Source: Setoptus koraiensis (lineage: Eukaryota > Arthropoda). From it: DNA of 64,000 nucleotides. The notes under the pieces are model-generated. The model saw nothing but the letters and a program-made list of their open reading frames with translations, ran no database searches and had not been told where the DNA came from. The stretch is from the NCBI GenBank assembly GCA_048013815.1, contig CM106586.1:5084001-5148000 (forward strand), given 5' to 3'. Positions 37,551 through 49,349 of the stretch are shown one piece after another (positions within the stretch are counted from its first letter, which is position 1; every line of letters begins with the position of its first letter). The translations under genes and the position numbers were made by a program.

Positions 37551-38498
37551 GAGCGGTGCCGAGATTGAGGATCAACTCGTGGCCGTCGTGACCGGCGTGC
37601 ACACTCAACATCGAGTGTCTGGCGAGTGTTGATAGCGCCATTCCGAGGCGTCACGTCACGTCAAACAAGCGCCACTCGAGCGCCACTCGAGCGCCGCCCC
37701 CTCGGCCGGCCGGATTGTGCTGACCGCTGCACAGTTAGTGGTCAGCGCGCAGTGGTCAGCAGTAATGCGGCGTGCGCGCACCGCCGAACGGCAATCGGCC
37801 GAGGAGGCGTCACGTGCTGCCGGTTCGACTATTCAAGGGTTCGACTGCGCGACTGCGCGACCGTTCGACCATTCGACTATTCGCCGACTCGAAGGTTCGA
37901 AAATCGAAGGTTCGCAAATCGATCCGGTTGAGCCGAGGTTCGGCCGGCGCTTCGAAGTTCGAAGGGCTCGCTATGGGACTTGCAGTGTGAGCATAGCTCA
38001 GGTTCGGGCAGCGGCACAGCCCATATGGCCCGTGGCGGCGCTGCGGTGAACGAAGAGTTGGCGCAAGTGGGCCAATTGTTGTTGTCGGTGCTCCAATTAT
38101 GCACGCCATAAATATTAGTGCAATTATCGGCCAGTTGCAGCCGCTCGTATCGGTTATTGCATTAGCGGGCAACAGCGGCTCCACCTACAGCAAGTATGCG
38201 CATATCCGACATGCCAGGCGCTTCGAATTGGCGTCCGATTTGGCGTTCGAAGCCGCGCCGAAGCCGCGCCGAAGCCGCGCCGAAGCCGCGTTCGAGCCGC
38301 GTTCGAGCTGGCGTTCGACCGACCAGTGCGCGTGCCTGGCTCGAAAACGGCACCGTTCTCCAATTGGACAGGCGAACGAGACAAGTGGTCGCGCGGAGGA
38401 ATTCCGCCGGCCATTGTGTGCATATCACGCTCGCGATTGAGCCATTGCGCTGCCCACTGTCGCTCGTATGTAGCGGCCACTGCTCGCTGCATGCGAGA

Positions 38499-38522
38499 CA
38501 CTCGATATCCGGATATCGAGTG
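38499..38522. repeat. Perfect 24-bp palindrome
   Basis: CACTCGATATCC is followed directly by its exact reverse complement. Confidence 0.95.
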
Positions 38523-38670
38523 GCTTGTGTGGTGCTGGCACGTCCGTATTGGTCCGACAATTGGTGCGCTCAGTCGTGAACAGTTGCTCGCGTTGTCGTG
38601 GCCAGCTATTCACAAATCGCAAGCAAATGAGCACATTGTGCCAATTGCGAGCTCGCCCCGAGAAACGGGC

Positions 38671-38747
38671 GAAACGCCAGTGAAACGCGAGCGAAACGCC
38701 AGCGAAACGCGAGCGAAATGCCAGCGAAACGCCGGCGAAACGCGGAC
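38671..38747. repeat. 11-bp tandem array, 7 copies
   Basis: Units of GAAACGCCAGC alternating with GAAACGCGAGC, with single-base variants. Confidence 0.93.
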
Positions 38748-39369
38748 AACGGGACGCGCCGGCGGCCAAGCAAAGCCGCCAAGATTATTGACTAATCGAA
38801 TTGTTGTTGTTACACCCGAATTGAACTTTCGGACATGGACACCGCTCCATTTGCGTCTGGCTAGACGGGCCTCGGTCCGAATATCCGCGCGATATCCGCA
38901 CGATGTCCGCGCAATGACCGCGCAATATCCTACTTGCGCGCTGCTTATCCCAGTGTCCGAACATCCGAGTAACAGCCCAAATACCCGAACATCCAAGTAT
39001 CCGAACGCCCGCAGCCGGCCCGAACAGCCGCTCCGAACGACCGCCGTCTGGGCACCGCCAAATGGCCCGCTCGAACGCCTCGCCCCCCCCCCATATTCAA
39101 ATGCTGTATTCAAATGCTATATTCAAATGTTAATCTCATTATCTCTCGCTCTCTCTCTTTCTCCTCTGGCGCGCATATTGAATTAATATCACGCCGAATA
39201 TCCACCGACACCCCGTCTCTGGCATTAACATGTGTACCCAATTTCAATCAACGCAACGCAATCCGGCGCGTCCGACCAACAATTCGGACCAATTTGGCAC
39301 AACAATGCGCACAACTGCGGACACTGGCGCAAACACAAATGACACTTATGTAAATGAACTGACCAACAG

Positions 39370-39523
39370 ATGCCAAAGTTAATCCACTGAGGGGAACGCG
39401 ACTGTGCGGCCTCAACGCCAATCTCACACAAGCGCTGGGCATGCAATCGGGAGCCATCGACGATTTGTCACTGTCCGCCTCATCCAGTCACAATCCGGAC
39501 CATACGGGGCCCCAGCTGGCCAG
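39370..39523 (+). CDS. Ddr: DDR exon 2: N-terminal part of the collagen-type discoidin (F5/8C) domain
   Basis: The translation contains LCGLNANLTQALGMQSGA, then LSASSSHNPDHTGPQLAR. It aligns with the start of animal DDR discoidin domains (C-x-LGM-x-SG...ASSSW...ARL). The donor is CAG|GTAAGT with GT at 39524. An in-frame stop at 39360-39362 limits the 5' end; the best acceptor is CCAACAG at 39369, with AGs at 39378 and 39390 as alternatives, and all give phase 1. The exon ends in phase 2 and the next exon supplies the completing base, recreating ARLNQE. The first conserved domain cysteine is present. The Trp that follows ASSS in mammalian DDR1/2 and contacts collagen is His here. Confidence 0.88.
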
Positions 39524-39608
39524 GTAAGTTACTGTCACGATATTATGCAAGCACGGGTATCATGCCCGCCATCGGGTTACACTGCAAGCTCATGGTGAAT
39601 TCCGCGCC

Positions 39609-39684
39609 GACCGGCGCTGACCGCTCCGACCGGCGCTGACCGCTCCGACCGGCGCTGACCGCTCCGACCGGCACTGACCGCTGC
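39609..39684. repeat. 19-bp tandem array, 4 copies
   Basis: Three identical copies of GACCGGCGCTGACCGCTCC and a fourth with two changes, 85 bp after the exon 2 donor. Confidence 0.95.
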
Positions 39685-42072
39685 GGTCCGCCGCCGACGG
39701 TCAGCGCTGTGATTCGCTGCAATGCGGTCTGGTGCTGTCCGGTGCGGTCAGCCGGTGCGCGCGTCCACTTTGCGGCACCGGCTGGCGCCGCAAAGCGGCT
39801 AAAGCGGCCAGACTGACCGATGCGGTCAAATTGACCGATGCGGATTTGGATCAATGTGATCATTACTCATTGTCGGGCCGTCACAGTTGCGTCTAAATTT
39901 GATATAATCGTCTCGTGGTGCGATAATTTACACACCGGCGCATTCGGACGCATTTGGGCATTTAGACGGATTGTTTGCAACGCGCGCACTTCAACGTTGC
40001 ATCGTGGGGCATCGCGGGCCCGCAACAACGAGTTTGCCACCATCGATCAGTGCCCAAAAGCGCCCTATTATCTGGGCACTTGTTTGGGCATTCATCGCGC
40101 ATTCGTCGGGGCATTCGTCGGGCATTTGGGCGCCCAGAGTGAGCTTAGCGTGCGCGTTTGGAGAGGAGAGAAGCGTTCAGAATTAAGTTGGCCGCAAATT
40201 CGCAAACGATCAACGATGGCGCGTCTCGCAAATGATGCAACGATCGTGCGACGTGAATAATTGTTTGTGCGCTCAACGTCGTATTACATAATCCGCATTG
40301 TAGTTTTGCATTGTGTTTGCGGTCGCCGAAATTGATTATTAATTCACGTTGGCCTTCGCGCCGTCTAGTGGTTTTGTGTTGCGCTGCTGTAATACACTAT
40401 TACAGTGTAATAGTGTGTGCTCTGGCGGCCAGCGAGATCATTAATTTCCATCAGGCGTCGTTTATTTAATTTTTCGCCCGGCTCGCCTGGGCGACCGGTC
40501 GCCGGCAACGGAGCCGCCTGTTCGCCGGCAACGAAGCCGCCCGTTGGAAGCCGCCCAACGCGAGCCGGACAGCGGAGCGGACACCCGGAGGCGATCGCGG
40601 GCTCGGCAAACAATAGGGCGCACCTCATGTAACAATACCTCCGCTCTTATGTGATAATACCTTTGCTCTTATGTAATAATACCTTCTCTCGCGTGCCCGT
40701 GCACTCGCCTGCATGCGCGCGACGCATGTATAAATGTATGCATTATCATTTTGTTATTTGGCATCGTGCGCGCTTGACATGACGCAACCGGATTGATAAT
40801 GATCGGACGGGTAAAGTGGCCAACAAATTGGCTTGCCACGGGCGCGCCATCTCAGGCCGCGTCGCACGGGCCGCCGATAAGCTGATCGGGCCGCTGATCG
40901 GGCGATAATGGGCGCCGGTTGCACTTGTCGCCGCCGGTCGCCGCTTGTCAGTGCCAGTTATGCGGGCATTAGCGACGCTCGGGCATAATCCGGCCCGCGC
41001 CAAATAATCTGGCGATGCCGGATCTCGGCGAGGCCGCGCCAGCGGCGCGGCGGCGGGCAGCCAGTCGCAGTTGGCGAGACGCTGATGCAGTTGAGTGTCA
41101 CTTAGCCGCTAATGCCATTTACTTTGGCATACTCGGCGCACTTTCACGCACTCTCCAGCCGTCGCCACTTGGCAGTCTCGCCGGTCGCCGGTGGCGGGCT
41201 TCTCGGCCCGAGCGGCGCATCCGCGGACGGGCTTCGGGTTGCCGATTCTGCGCTCGGGTACTTGGCTCGCATTCTCCGCCCGGATTCTTGGCTCGCATTC
41301 CGACTGTTCGCGGCCAGATTGCGGGCGTGCTGAGTGGCTTGTTGGCGGCCATTGTCGGATTCCGCGATGCGCATACGCCGACGCCCATTATCGCCGCGAC
41401 ATGGACAGACGCGCACAGACAGAGAGATGCGAGGCGCGATAAAAAGAACAGCAATTTTAAGTGAAGTCATTAAGAGCTCGAGATGCTCGCCGCCGAGATG
41501 CCGCGGTGCCGAGACGCCGGGACGCTCGAGATGCGCCGTGCCGTATGTTCGCGCCGCGCCGCATGTTCGCACTGCCGGGCCGCATGTTCGCACCGCCGGG
41601 CCGAGCCGCCGTCGCGGCAAAGTGGCCGAGTCACTTTGCCGAGCGCTGCCGACCGACGGCGTCCAGTGGCGCCGCCAGCCCGAGCGGCGAGCGGCCCAAA
41701 AAATGCTGCCGCCGCTTCTTCGGCGAACAATCTTCGGCGAACAATCTTCGGCGAACAATCTTCACCTTGTGTCCACGCTGCAGTTATATCTGGCTCGTAT
41801 CTGGCCGCCATAGTAACCGTGGCGTAGCTATGTGAGCCGCGTCTCCTCGGCACGGGCGAGTCCCGAGCACCGGCCACTGGAGGGCACACCGAAGGCCAAC
41901 GAGATATATAAGTGACACATTAATGGAGATTTAATCTCTGCTCGCCTTTCGCCAACTGGCCACTTATCTGGCCAACTTATTGAGCGCCGGCCGCCCATTA
42001 GGCCGCCATCAGCCGTCAGCCGGCCCGCCGGCCGCAGCAGGCTCGCCTGCGCTCAACCGCGCTCGACAATGC

Positions 42073-42142
42073 GCTGTCCGACTCCGGCCGACGCTGTCCG
42101 ACTCCGGCCGACGCTGTCCGACTCCGGCCGACGCTGTCCGAC
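42073..42142. repeat. 20-bp tandem array, 3.5 copies
   Basis: Identical copies of GCTGTCCGACTCCGGCCGAC plus half a unit. It ends 18 bp before the hairpin at 42161. Confidence 0.96.
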
Positions 42143-42160
42143 AATGGGCGCCTCGGCGCA

Positions 42161-42220
42161 CCGGCCAGTTGATCAAATTGGCCGAATTGGCCAAATTGGC
42201 CAATTTGATCAACTGGCCGG
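42161..42220. repeat. Perfect hairpin: 23-bp arms, 14-nt loop
   Basis: Left arm 42161-42183 (begins CCGGCCAGTTGATCAAATTG) and right arm 42198-42220 are exact reverse complements. The loop is itself rich in AATTGGCC. In the sense DDR pre-mRNA this would be a 60-nt fully paired hairpin. Confidence 0.93.
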
Positions 42221-43710
42221 AGCGGCCTATCGGTCGTGTCATCGCCAACTAGCTCGCCATTGATATCGATGGCGAGCAGCGGCAAAATAGTGAGACGGTT
42301 GCGCAAGAATTGTCAGCGAGAGTGACCACCTATTTGACAGACGCCCGGTCAGCTGACTCGCTTGACAGACGGTTGGTCAGCTGAGTCGGGTGACGCTATA
42401 TGCGCAGGTCATATGTTTCATATACAGGTAACAGTGACAGGTGCAATGCGGCGAACCATTGAGAACCGTTGAGAGCCGATTGTGAGCTCTTGAGCTGGCA
42501 GGAGCGCCCTCTACTGTGCGGGCTCGCATCACTCATCGTGGTCATTTTTCAAAAGGCCGGTTAGGTTCACTTGTGCTTGTTATGTAATCACACAGCCAAT
42601 TGAGCTGCCGCTCAATGCTGTGTTATTACATAACATTTGGCCCGGTTGGCATAATATCCGTCTAATGGCCGCATGCGCTGACGGCCCGACGGGCTAATGG
42701 GCCGCCAAACTGACAAACTGACAGGCCGATGAGCTCGCCATAAGCGGCCATAACTTGCCAGTTTGTCTAATTAGCGGCCAGCTCTCATTTGGGCTGGCTT
42801 GTTTGCCTGTTTGTTTGCTTGTTTGTGTTTACTTGTGCGTTCGTCTGAGCGTTCGTTTGTGCGTTTATTTGTGCAAAGTCGCCGTGTTACGCAATGTCCT
42901 CTATTAATGGGCACCATTTGCGACACACACACACAGACCTTAATTAATAATGGCACCTGAAGCGATATTCGTCTTTCACTGTCGCTCGGGTCGCGGTTGT
43001 TGCAGTCGCTGTTGTGCTGTCGTTGTTGCTGTTGCTGCTGATGTCGTTGTCGCTGTTGATGTCGCTGTTGATGTCGCTGTTGTCGCTGTTGATGTCGCTG
43101 CTGTCGTTGCTGCTGTCGCTGGATTGCAGCGCCGCCATGACGCCAGCTAATGACGTCCACCTGTCATGGGCGCTGTCGCTAAGTGGCACAATGCCGAGAC
43201 GCCGTCAACTCGCCCAACCCGAGCGGCCGAGCTAGCCGAACCGCGCGCGGACAAAAGCGGCTTTTGGCCGACCGGCCGAGCAGCGTCGCTCACAAGCAAA
43301 CTCGTCGCAAACTTTACAACTTTTCTGCGCCTTTCCCACTTGGAGCGCCTTTGTGCCGCACTTGTGCAATGGCGCTCCAAGAGGGCGACGCAGCCATGCA
43401 AAAACTGGTATATCATCTGGTGGTTGGCGCCGTTGTTGCTGCTACCTCGGCTGATGCTGTTGTTGTTGTTGCTGCCATGTCGTTGTTGGTGTGGTTGCGG
43501 TCGCTCGGCCGCTCGTAAATCTCGCCGATAATTAATGCTAATTCTGGTGGCGCTAATCAAATTGCGATAAATTAAATCAGATCGGCCCATTGGCCTAATC
43601 GAGCCAGAGCCCGAGAGCGGCCAGCCGCGCGCCGAGCCGGACATGGCCAGCCGGCCGGCCGAGCGGCGGTCAGCGTGTGAGCGGCGGACCAGCGACCGCT
43701 CGCTCAGCTG

Positions 43711-43765
43711 TGAGCACAGGTGACAGAGCACAGGTGACAGAGCACAGGTGAAACACAGGTGAATC
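43711..43765. promoter_or_regulatory. Cluster of four CAGGTG E-boxes
   Basis: CAGGTG occurs at 43717, 43731, 43745 and 43756, in a 14-bp near-tandem unit (AGCACAGGTGACAG). The same site type lies in both arms of the hairpin at 44091. Snail/ZEB or E-protein binding is inferred from the motif only. Confidence 0.35.
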
Positions 43766-44090
43766 GGACTAATAAGCTGCGACGATGCGATTACATGACG
43801 CAACTTGTTGGCTTGCCGTTGCGTCATGTCTGTCCACTGCTCACCACTGCTCACCACTGACTGCTCACCACAACAGCGACAACAACAAGTTGTAGTTGTC
43901 GCGGGCAGCGCCAACCGATTTGCTTCGCGCCGCCTGCCAACCAACATCTAACAACCAACAACAACCAACAACAGCCAACAACCAACAGCCAACAGCCAAC
44001 AACAACCAACTCGTAAGGCCACGACGACATGCAACGACGCAATGTCGCTGGACAGAACAGGGCGATAAAAATAAAAATTGAGCGATAAAA

Positions 44091-44151
44091 ATTGTGTTGG
44101 CTCACCTGTGCTGTGGCTGTCGCTGTGGCAGCACAGGTGAGCCAACACAAT
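44091..44151. repeat. Perfect hairpin: 23-bp arms, 15-nt loop
   Basis: Left arm 44091-44113 (begins ATTGTGTTGGCTCACCTGTG) and right arm 44129-44151 are exact reverse complements around a CTG/TGG-rich loop. Total length is 61 nt, nearly the same geometry as the hairpin at 42161. Confidence 0.93.
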
Positions 44152-45078
44152 CACAGGCATGCTTGTTTGTTTGTATGGCAGTGTTGGTGTTTACAGGTGC
44201 CATAAGCGGCCGATGGAGCGCTCACCACCAACCGCGACTACTGTTAATGTGTTTACAACCGCCGAGCCAAACAAAGTAACGGCAACAACAAATTAACGGC
44301 TCGCCACTGGCCTCTGCCATGTGCGCTCTACACTGCGCCGTCCGCACTGTCCGCAAACTGTTACGTAAGTGCACACAGTCCACAGGTTGCGACTGCCGAA
44401 TGGGCACACTGGCCGGTCCATTTGGCCCTCTGTGTCGGTCATTTGCATCGTTTGCCATCAATTTGCCCATTGGCCCGGCTGGCCGCTCTCGCTCGCCGGC
44501 CCGGCTGGCCGCGACGCCAGCCGCCGGGACCCGGCGCATCGCGACACTGACAAATCGTCGCCCAGCGACATCTGCGATAGTGCGCAGGGCGCCGCATACA
44601 TTAGCGCCAATAAGCTCGCTCGTCGGCGCCGTCAACTGGGGCCAGTTCGGGCTCGCATTACCATGAAAATACGGCTCGCATCAAAAGCGTCAGAGGCCGC
44701 AGTTGGCCCGGTCAACAAAACGCACTGAATGGATGACCAGTGTGTGACGGGCCTACTTGATAAGCACTCCAGTCCGTGAATGGCCTGGCATCGGCGTGAG
44801 CTACTGCCGGCGATGATTGAATCGCCAGCAGCCAACAAACAAGCGACGTGTGTGGTTACACAACATCGTATATTATATAACATTACAGTTATACAAGAGT
44901 GGCCAAATTGATTATGTAATCGCCAATGTTGCCCATGTGACAAACAGATACGCAGTTGGCGAGCGTGAACGTTTGCTCGTGAGCTCGTCGTCGGCTTGCT
45001 CAGCTCGCTCGGCTGGTCAGTGTGCCGCTCAGTGGCTGCGCTCGTTTGGCCGCCGGCCAGACCGGACAAGCGGGGGCG

Positions 45079-45182
45079 GACGAGCGAGAGCGGACAAGCC
45101 AGAGGACGAGCGAGAGCGGACAAGCCAGAGGACGAGCGAGAGCGGACAAGCCAGAGGACGAGCGAGAGCGGACAAGCGAGAG
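45079..45182. repeat. 26-bp tandem array, 4 copies
   Basis: Units begin GACGAGCGAGAGCGGACAAG and end CCAGAG. Three are identical; the fourth has one change and trails into GAGCGGACAAG fragments to about 45213. The unit is not a multiple of three, which argues against coding. Confidence 0.95.
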
Positions 45183-46092
45183 CGGACAAGCAAGCGGACA
45201 AAAGAGAGCGGACGGGCCGGCGGAGATGTAATCAGCGAGATGCAATCACTATCGATCTGCTGGCGCGATAATCACTTTTGCCTGGGTCGCGTTGGCTCGC
45301 CGCGGCTCTCATAATGACAATCTCATTGATTATCTCGCTCGATGCGGCCGCTCGGACTTGACACAAAAACACAGCCACTGACACAGCCACTGACCGCTGA
45401 CGCAACCGCTCAGATGCAAAGTGACACATGAGCCCGCATTTGCACATTATCCGGTTCATTCTCTTGGGTCATTGGCTCGGCCTCGTTGGCTCCACTTTGG
45501 GCCGCGATTTGCGCCAACTTTGCTCGCCATTCTGTCAGCCAGAGCAAATGTGGGCCAGCCGCCGCGGCTCGCCCTAGCGGCCCCAACGAGCGCCGACGAG
45601 CGCCGACGAGCGCCAACGAGCGCCAGCGCTGCGCAACGAGTCCGCTGTGCAGTGTTTAATTGACACATTAGCAAACAAACAAACTTCAATATGGCACGCC
45701 AGCCAATATTGACTCGGCGCAGTGCGCCGCCGCTGGCCCACCAATCGCATGGCACAGTTACATAACAAACTGACCACAAGTCGCACGATGGCGCCATGGC
45801 ACAATCGCATAATCGCATAATGAGCAGATTGTATCACTGCGGCCGTCGTTGAGATAACGGCCGATATCGATCTGGTCGCATTCTCGCCGCTCGCCACCGC
45901 ACAAACCACAACAGCAACAACCGCAATGACCGCAACGGCAACAACCGCGCCGACAGCCGCAACGGCAGCCGCCCGACAGGAAACGGACACGCATAAAGAG
46001 CGAGGTTTTCTCGTGTGCGCGCTCAGCGACAGATAAATGGTCAGTTTGTTTGCGTCGGCTTGTTTGCGCCCGTTTGTTTGCGCCCGCCCGCC

Positions 46093-46176
46093 CGCTCGCC
46101 TGGGTCCGCTCGCTTGTGTCCGCTCGCCTGGGTCCGCTCGCTTGTGTCCGTTTGCCTGTGTCCGTTTGTTTGTGTC
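46093..46176. repeat. 14-bp tandem array, 6 copies
   Basis: CGCTCGCCTGGGTC and CGCTCGCTTGTGTC alternate twice, followed by two copies in which CGCTCG is replaced by CGTTTG. The alternation implies duplication of a 28-bp dimer. Confidence 0.93.
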
Positions 46177-47501
46177 AGCTCGCCGGCGTCGGTCGCCGGC
46201 GGGGCCCCAATCACGGCCTCGCTCGGCCACTTGACTGCGACGAGCCTGGTCGGACGAGGTGGGCAAACAAATGTCCGCTCGTCCGACGGTCTCGGCCGGT
46301 TGGCCGCGCCGGCCACTCTGTCGAATGCTCGTCATCCGAGCGGCCCGCTCGGGCCGACTCGCCATCCACGAGCTGCCCGTCACGCTCGCCGCGCCGGCCA
46401 CCAACAACGGCCATAACACAGTTACATGAGTGACCACAAGTTGCTCGACTGACCGCGAGGCGGCCAACTGACCAGCGGCGAGCGCGACAAGCGCGACATG
46501 TCGCAAACACATTAATAATCAGCGCTGGCCAATTCGCAACTTGGCAAGTTGGTCAGTCGGCCGGTCGGCCGGTTGGCAGTTACAGCAACGCCAATATATA
46601 ATTTGCTAATCTGCATACCTCGACAGCAGACAGTGGACAGTGGCCAGTGGACAGTGGACAGTGGCCAGTGTGTGTGTGTAACAGACTCGCCTCGGGCGAA
46701 AGGCGAGCTTGCGTGGGCGTTCTGCTTGTGTGGCCGTCGATTATTGCATAACATTGCGCTGTTTGTGTGTGTGTGTCGTTTTGTGCGCATTACGCAATTG
46801 CTGATTGTCAATGCTGCCCGTCGGCCCGAACGCCGCCGCTCGCCGCTTAAAATGGCCCACTAATGGTGCTGCCATCGGCAGTGCCCGCATAGGTGATAGC
46901 GATGCAAACCGTTACGTTTGCGGCCGCTGCGCGGCGGCCAGCGCGGTCTGGTCACCCGCGTCTGGCGACCGCACAGCTGACCGGAGGGCGCTGCAAGCGA
47001 GCGTCGTGGTGCATTAATATTTTGCTCATTTGCCCGTCGTTTGGCCGTCGTTTGGCCGTCGTTCGGCCGTCGTTTGGCCGTCATTCGGGCCCCCGCTGCA
47101 CGCATCAATTTGTGTCTCGTCCGTCCGCACCGAGCTGCACCGTCGCCACATCGTGCTGCACCGCGCTGCACCAGGCACCACTGGCCGCACCGCTGGCCGC
47201 ACAATCGGGCTGCACAATTGTGCAGCGCGGTGCAGCCGGCCCGCACCATTTTGCAGCTAATTGTATTGTCACGGTAACGGTCAGCGCTCTCAATTACAAT
47301 GGCCAAAGTTGCGCAACGGGCAGCCATATTGTTCAGCGTGCACAACGTGGCTGCCGAATTGCGCAATTTTGGCCCGTGGCCGGCGAGATGTGGCGCGCAT
47401 AATCGTTTTGCAGGCTCGCTCGTGTTGGCCACTTTGCGCACTTTGTTTGTGTCACTATGCGCGTTGCTAGACGTTGCCACGCACAGACCACTGACCACTG
47501 G

Positions 47502-47545
47502 TTACGTAACACGTATTACGTATGCGCCACGTACGTATTGCGTAA
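47502..47545. promoter_or_regulatory. bZIP-type palindromes (TTACGTAA, ATTACGTA, TTGCGTAA)
   Basis: TTACGTAA at 47502, ATTACGTA at 47515 and TTGCGTAA at 47538, with additional ACGT cores between. The words match consensus sites of PAR-bZIP/NFIL3 (Pdp1, Vrille) and C/EBP factors. Function is inferred. Confidence 0.3.
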
Positions 47546-48632
47546 CATTACCTTGTCCGCTAGCGTCGTCATTGTGCGCATTACGCAACAATAACGGCAA
47601 CGATAATAATAACGATAATAATAACGGCCACCGTCGGCCACTGACCACTCGAGCAGCGCCAACGCGCCCACCAAGACGATGCTCGGGCCAATTACCGTGG
47701 CCGCTGCGCGCTCACCGACGGTGCACGGTCGCATCAACCGGACCTGCCGTTGTCAGTGTTGTAGTTGTTGCTGTTGTTGTTGTCGCTGTTGTTGTTGTCG
47801 CTGTTGTTGTTGTTGCCGCTGCTGGCGCGTTGCGTAATGTTATGTTGTGTGTTCGTTGTTGTTGCGTAATAATAATGTTGTTGCGTAATGATTCCATTGT
47901 GCAACGTAGCAACGTCTCTCTCTCTCTTTGTTGGCTCGCCACTTGGCAAATCCGCATCCACGCATGAATTTGGGGCCACTGTGTACGTATGTGTGCACAT
48001 TGCGGCGGAATACGGCGCGTTTTTGCACAAATGGCGCCAGCTTCGTCCGGCTCGCCGGCAGCCGATGATGAGCGTCCGCCGATCATGAATGGACGCGCTC
48101 GCATGATGCGCCCATGATCGAGCGTCTATTCATGCCGCGACGCGAGCAAACTTCATTAGCAGCATCATTATGGTTTTAGAGCGGTTTTACGGGCCGGCGT
48201 GGGCCGGCGCGAGCGTCCGACCAGCGTCTATGAATCATCGACTTGATGCCGGCTGAGCGTAATGATATGCAAACAAGCGGATAATGCGGGCGGCATTATC
48301 CGCTCGCGGACGCAGCTTATTAATTTACTCTCTGATGCAGTCGCGGCGCTTGTTTTACCATTATCATCATTATCGCCGCCATTGTTATTGGCGGCCGCAA
48401 ACTGACCGTTCGCGATTGCATGAGCTCGCGAGTTTGCGGTTGCGACTAGCGACCAGCGATAATTTGTTGCCACCAATGGCCGCTCAATGGCCAATTGCCG
48501 ATCGGACGGTCGCAGTGGCGAGCTCACTACGGCTTCCGGTGGCTCGCTGGCTCAATTAGTGCGCTCGTAATTAACTGCGCCGCGTCGCTGCAGCAGCACA
48601 GGCGACCTGTTGAACTGGCGAGCTGGCCGGAT

Positions 48633-48676
48633 TGCGGCCAAACTGCGGCCAAACTGCGGCCAAACTGCGGCCAAAT
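48633..48676. repeat. 11-bp tandem array (TGCGGCCAAAC)4
   Basis: Three identical copies and a fourth with one change. Confidence 0.95.
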
Positions 48677-49290
48677 TGGCTGCGAATCGACTCAGAGTCG
48701 CAGTTCGAGGCCGCCCGCAATCGGCCAATCGCAATGGCCTAGTCAACATGAGAATACGAGCCAATATCAATATCGTAACAGCGATGGCCAGCTCGCCACA
48801 ATTAATAGTAAATTACTATTAGTAATTGTCGGCCAGGTGAACCCGAGATAATTGAGCAAACGACAAGCGACCGGCATGATTTATAGGTTCAATTGGCGCC
48901 ATTGGGAGCGACCCGTCGACGCGGCCACACCGGCGACTCACCGGCGACTCGCCAGCGAGCCACTGACTGTTGGGGGCCGAAGGGCCGGCGACGGCTTTTT
49001 AATTGGAATTGAGCGAGGTGTCTAAACGAGATTCTCACCTGTGCCTGTTACCGAGAAACGGTAGCCAGTGGCCGACAAGTGGCCAGCGGTGGCCACTGCG
49101 GCCACTTCGGCCACTGCGGCCACTTCGGCCACTTCGGCCGCTTGGTCACTCGACGGCCACTATCAAGTCGATAGTATCGACCATCCCAGCATACAAATAT
49201 TGAGCATGGTCGATGCAAACTATTGATTAACTGGCGCTTTTGTAATTGAGCGAGCGAGATATGAATCACATCGTACGATCGACCACTGGA

Positions 49291-49349
49291 TTACGTAACA
49301 CACGTCGTGCATTGCGTAATGTGTGTTACGCAATATGTGTGTTACGTAA
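49291..49349. promoter_or_regulatory. Cluster of four bZIP-type palindromes
   Basis: TTACGTAA at 49291, TTGCGTAA at 49312, TTACGCAA at 49326 and TTACGTAA at 49342, joined by GTGTG linkers. The middle two are a C/EBP-type pair in opposite orientation. This is the densest such cluster in the window, about 1.1 kb upstream of DDR exon 3. Confidence 0.35.

Larger units (their letters stand above)
6643..39369 (+). other. Ddr: Proposed DDR intron 1 (32.7 kb), host of nested ELOVL and tRNA-Lys genes
   Basis: The interval runs from GTAAGT at 6643 to an acceptor ending CCAACAG at 39369. Apart from ELOVL and the tRNA gene, I found no conserved protein, RNA gene or transposable-element protein in either orientation. 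The DNA is GC-rich and built of short words repeated locally in tandem or inverted. Listed sub-features are the clearest examples; the stretches between them (for example 9120-13900, 15340-20300, 23700-29100 and 30000-32100) show only the same low-complexity character with minor repeats. Confidence 0.45.

Noticed and set aside
45574-46512. 312-codon minus-strand frame
   Set aside because: Runs through the 14-bp tandem array and low-complexity DNA; no conserved motif.
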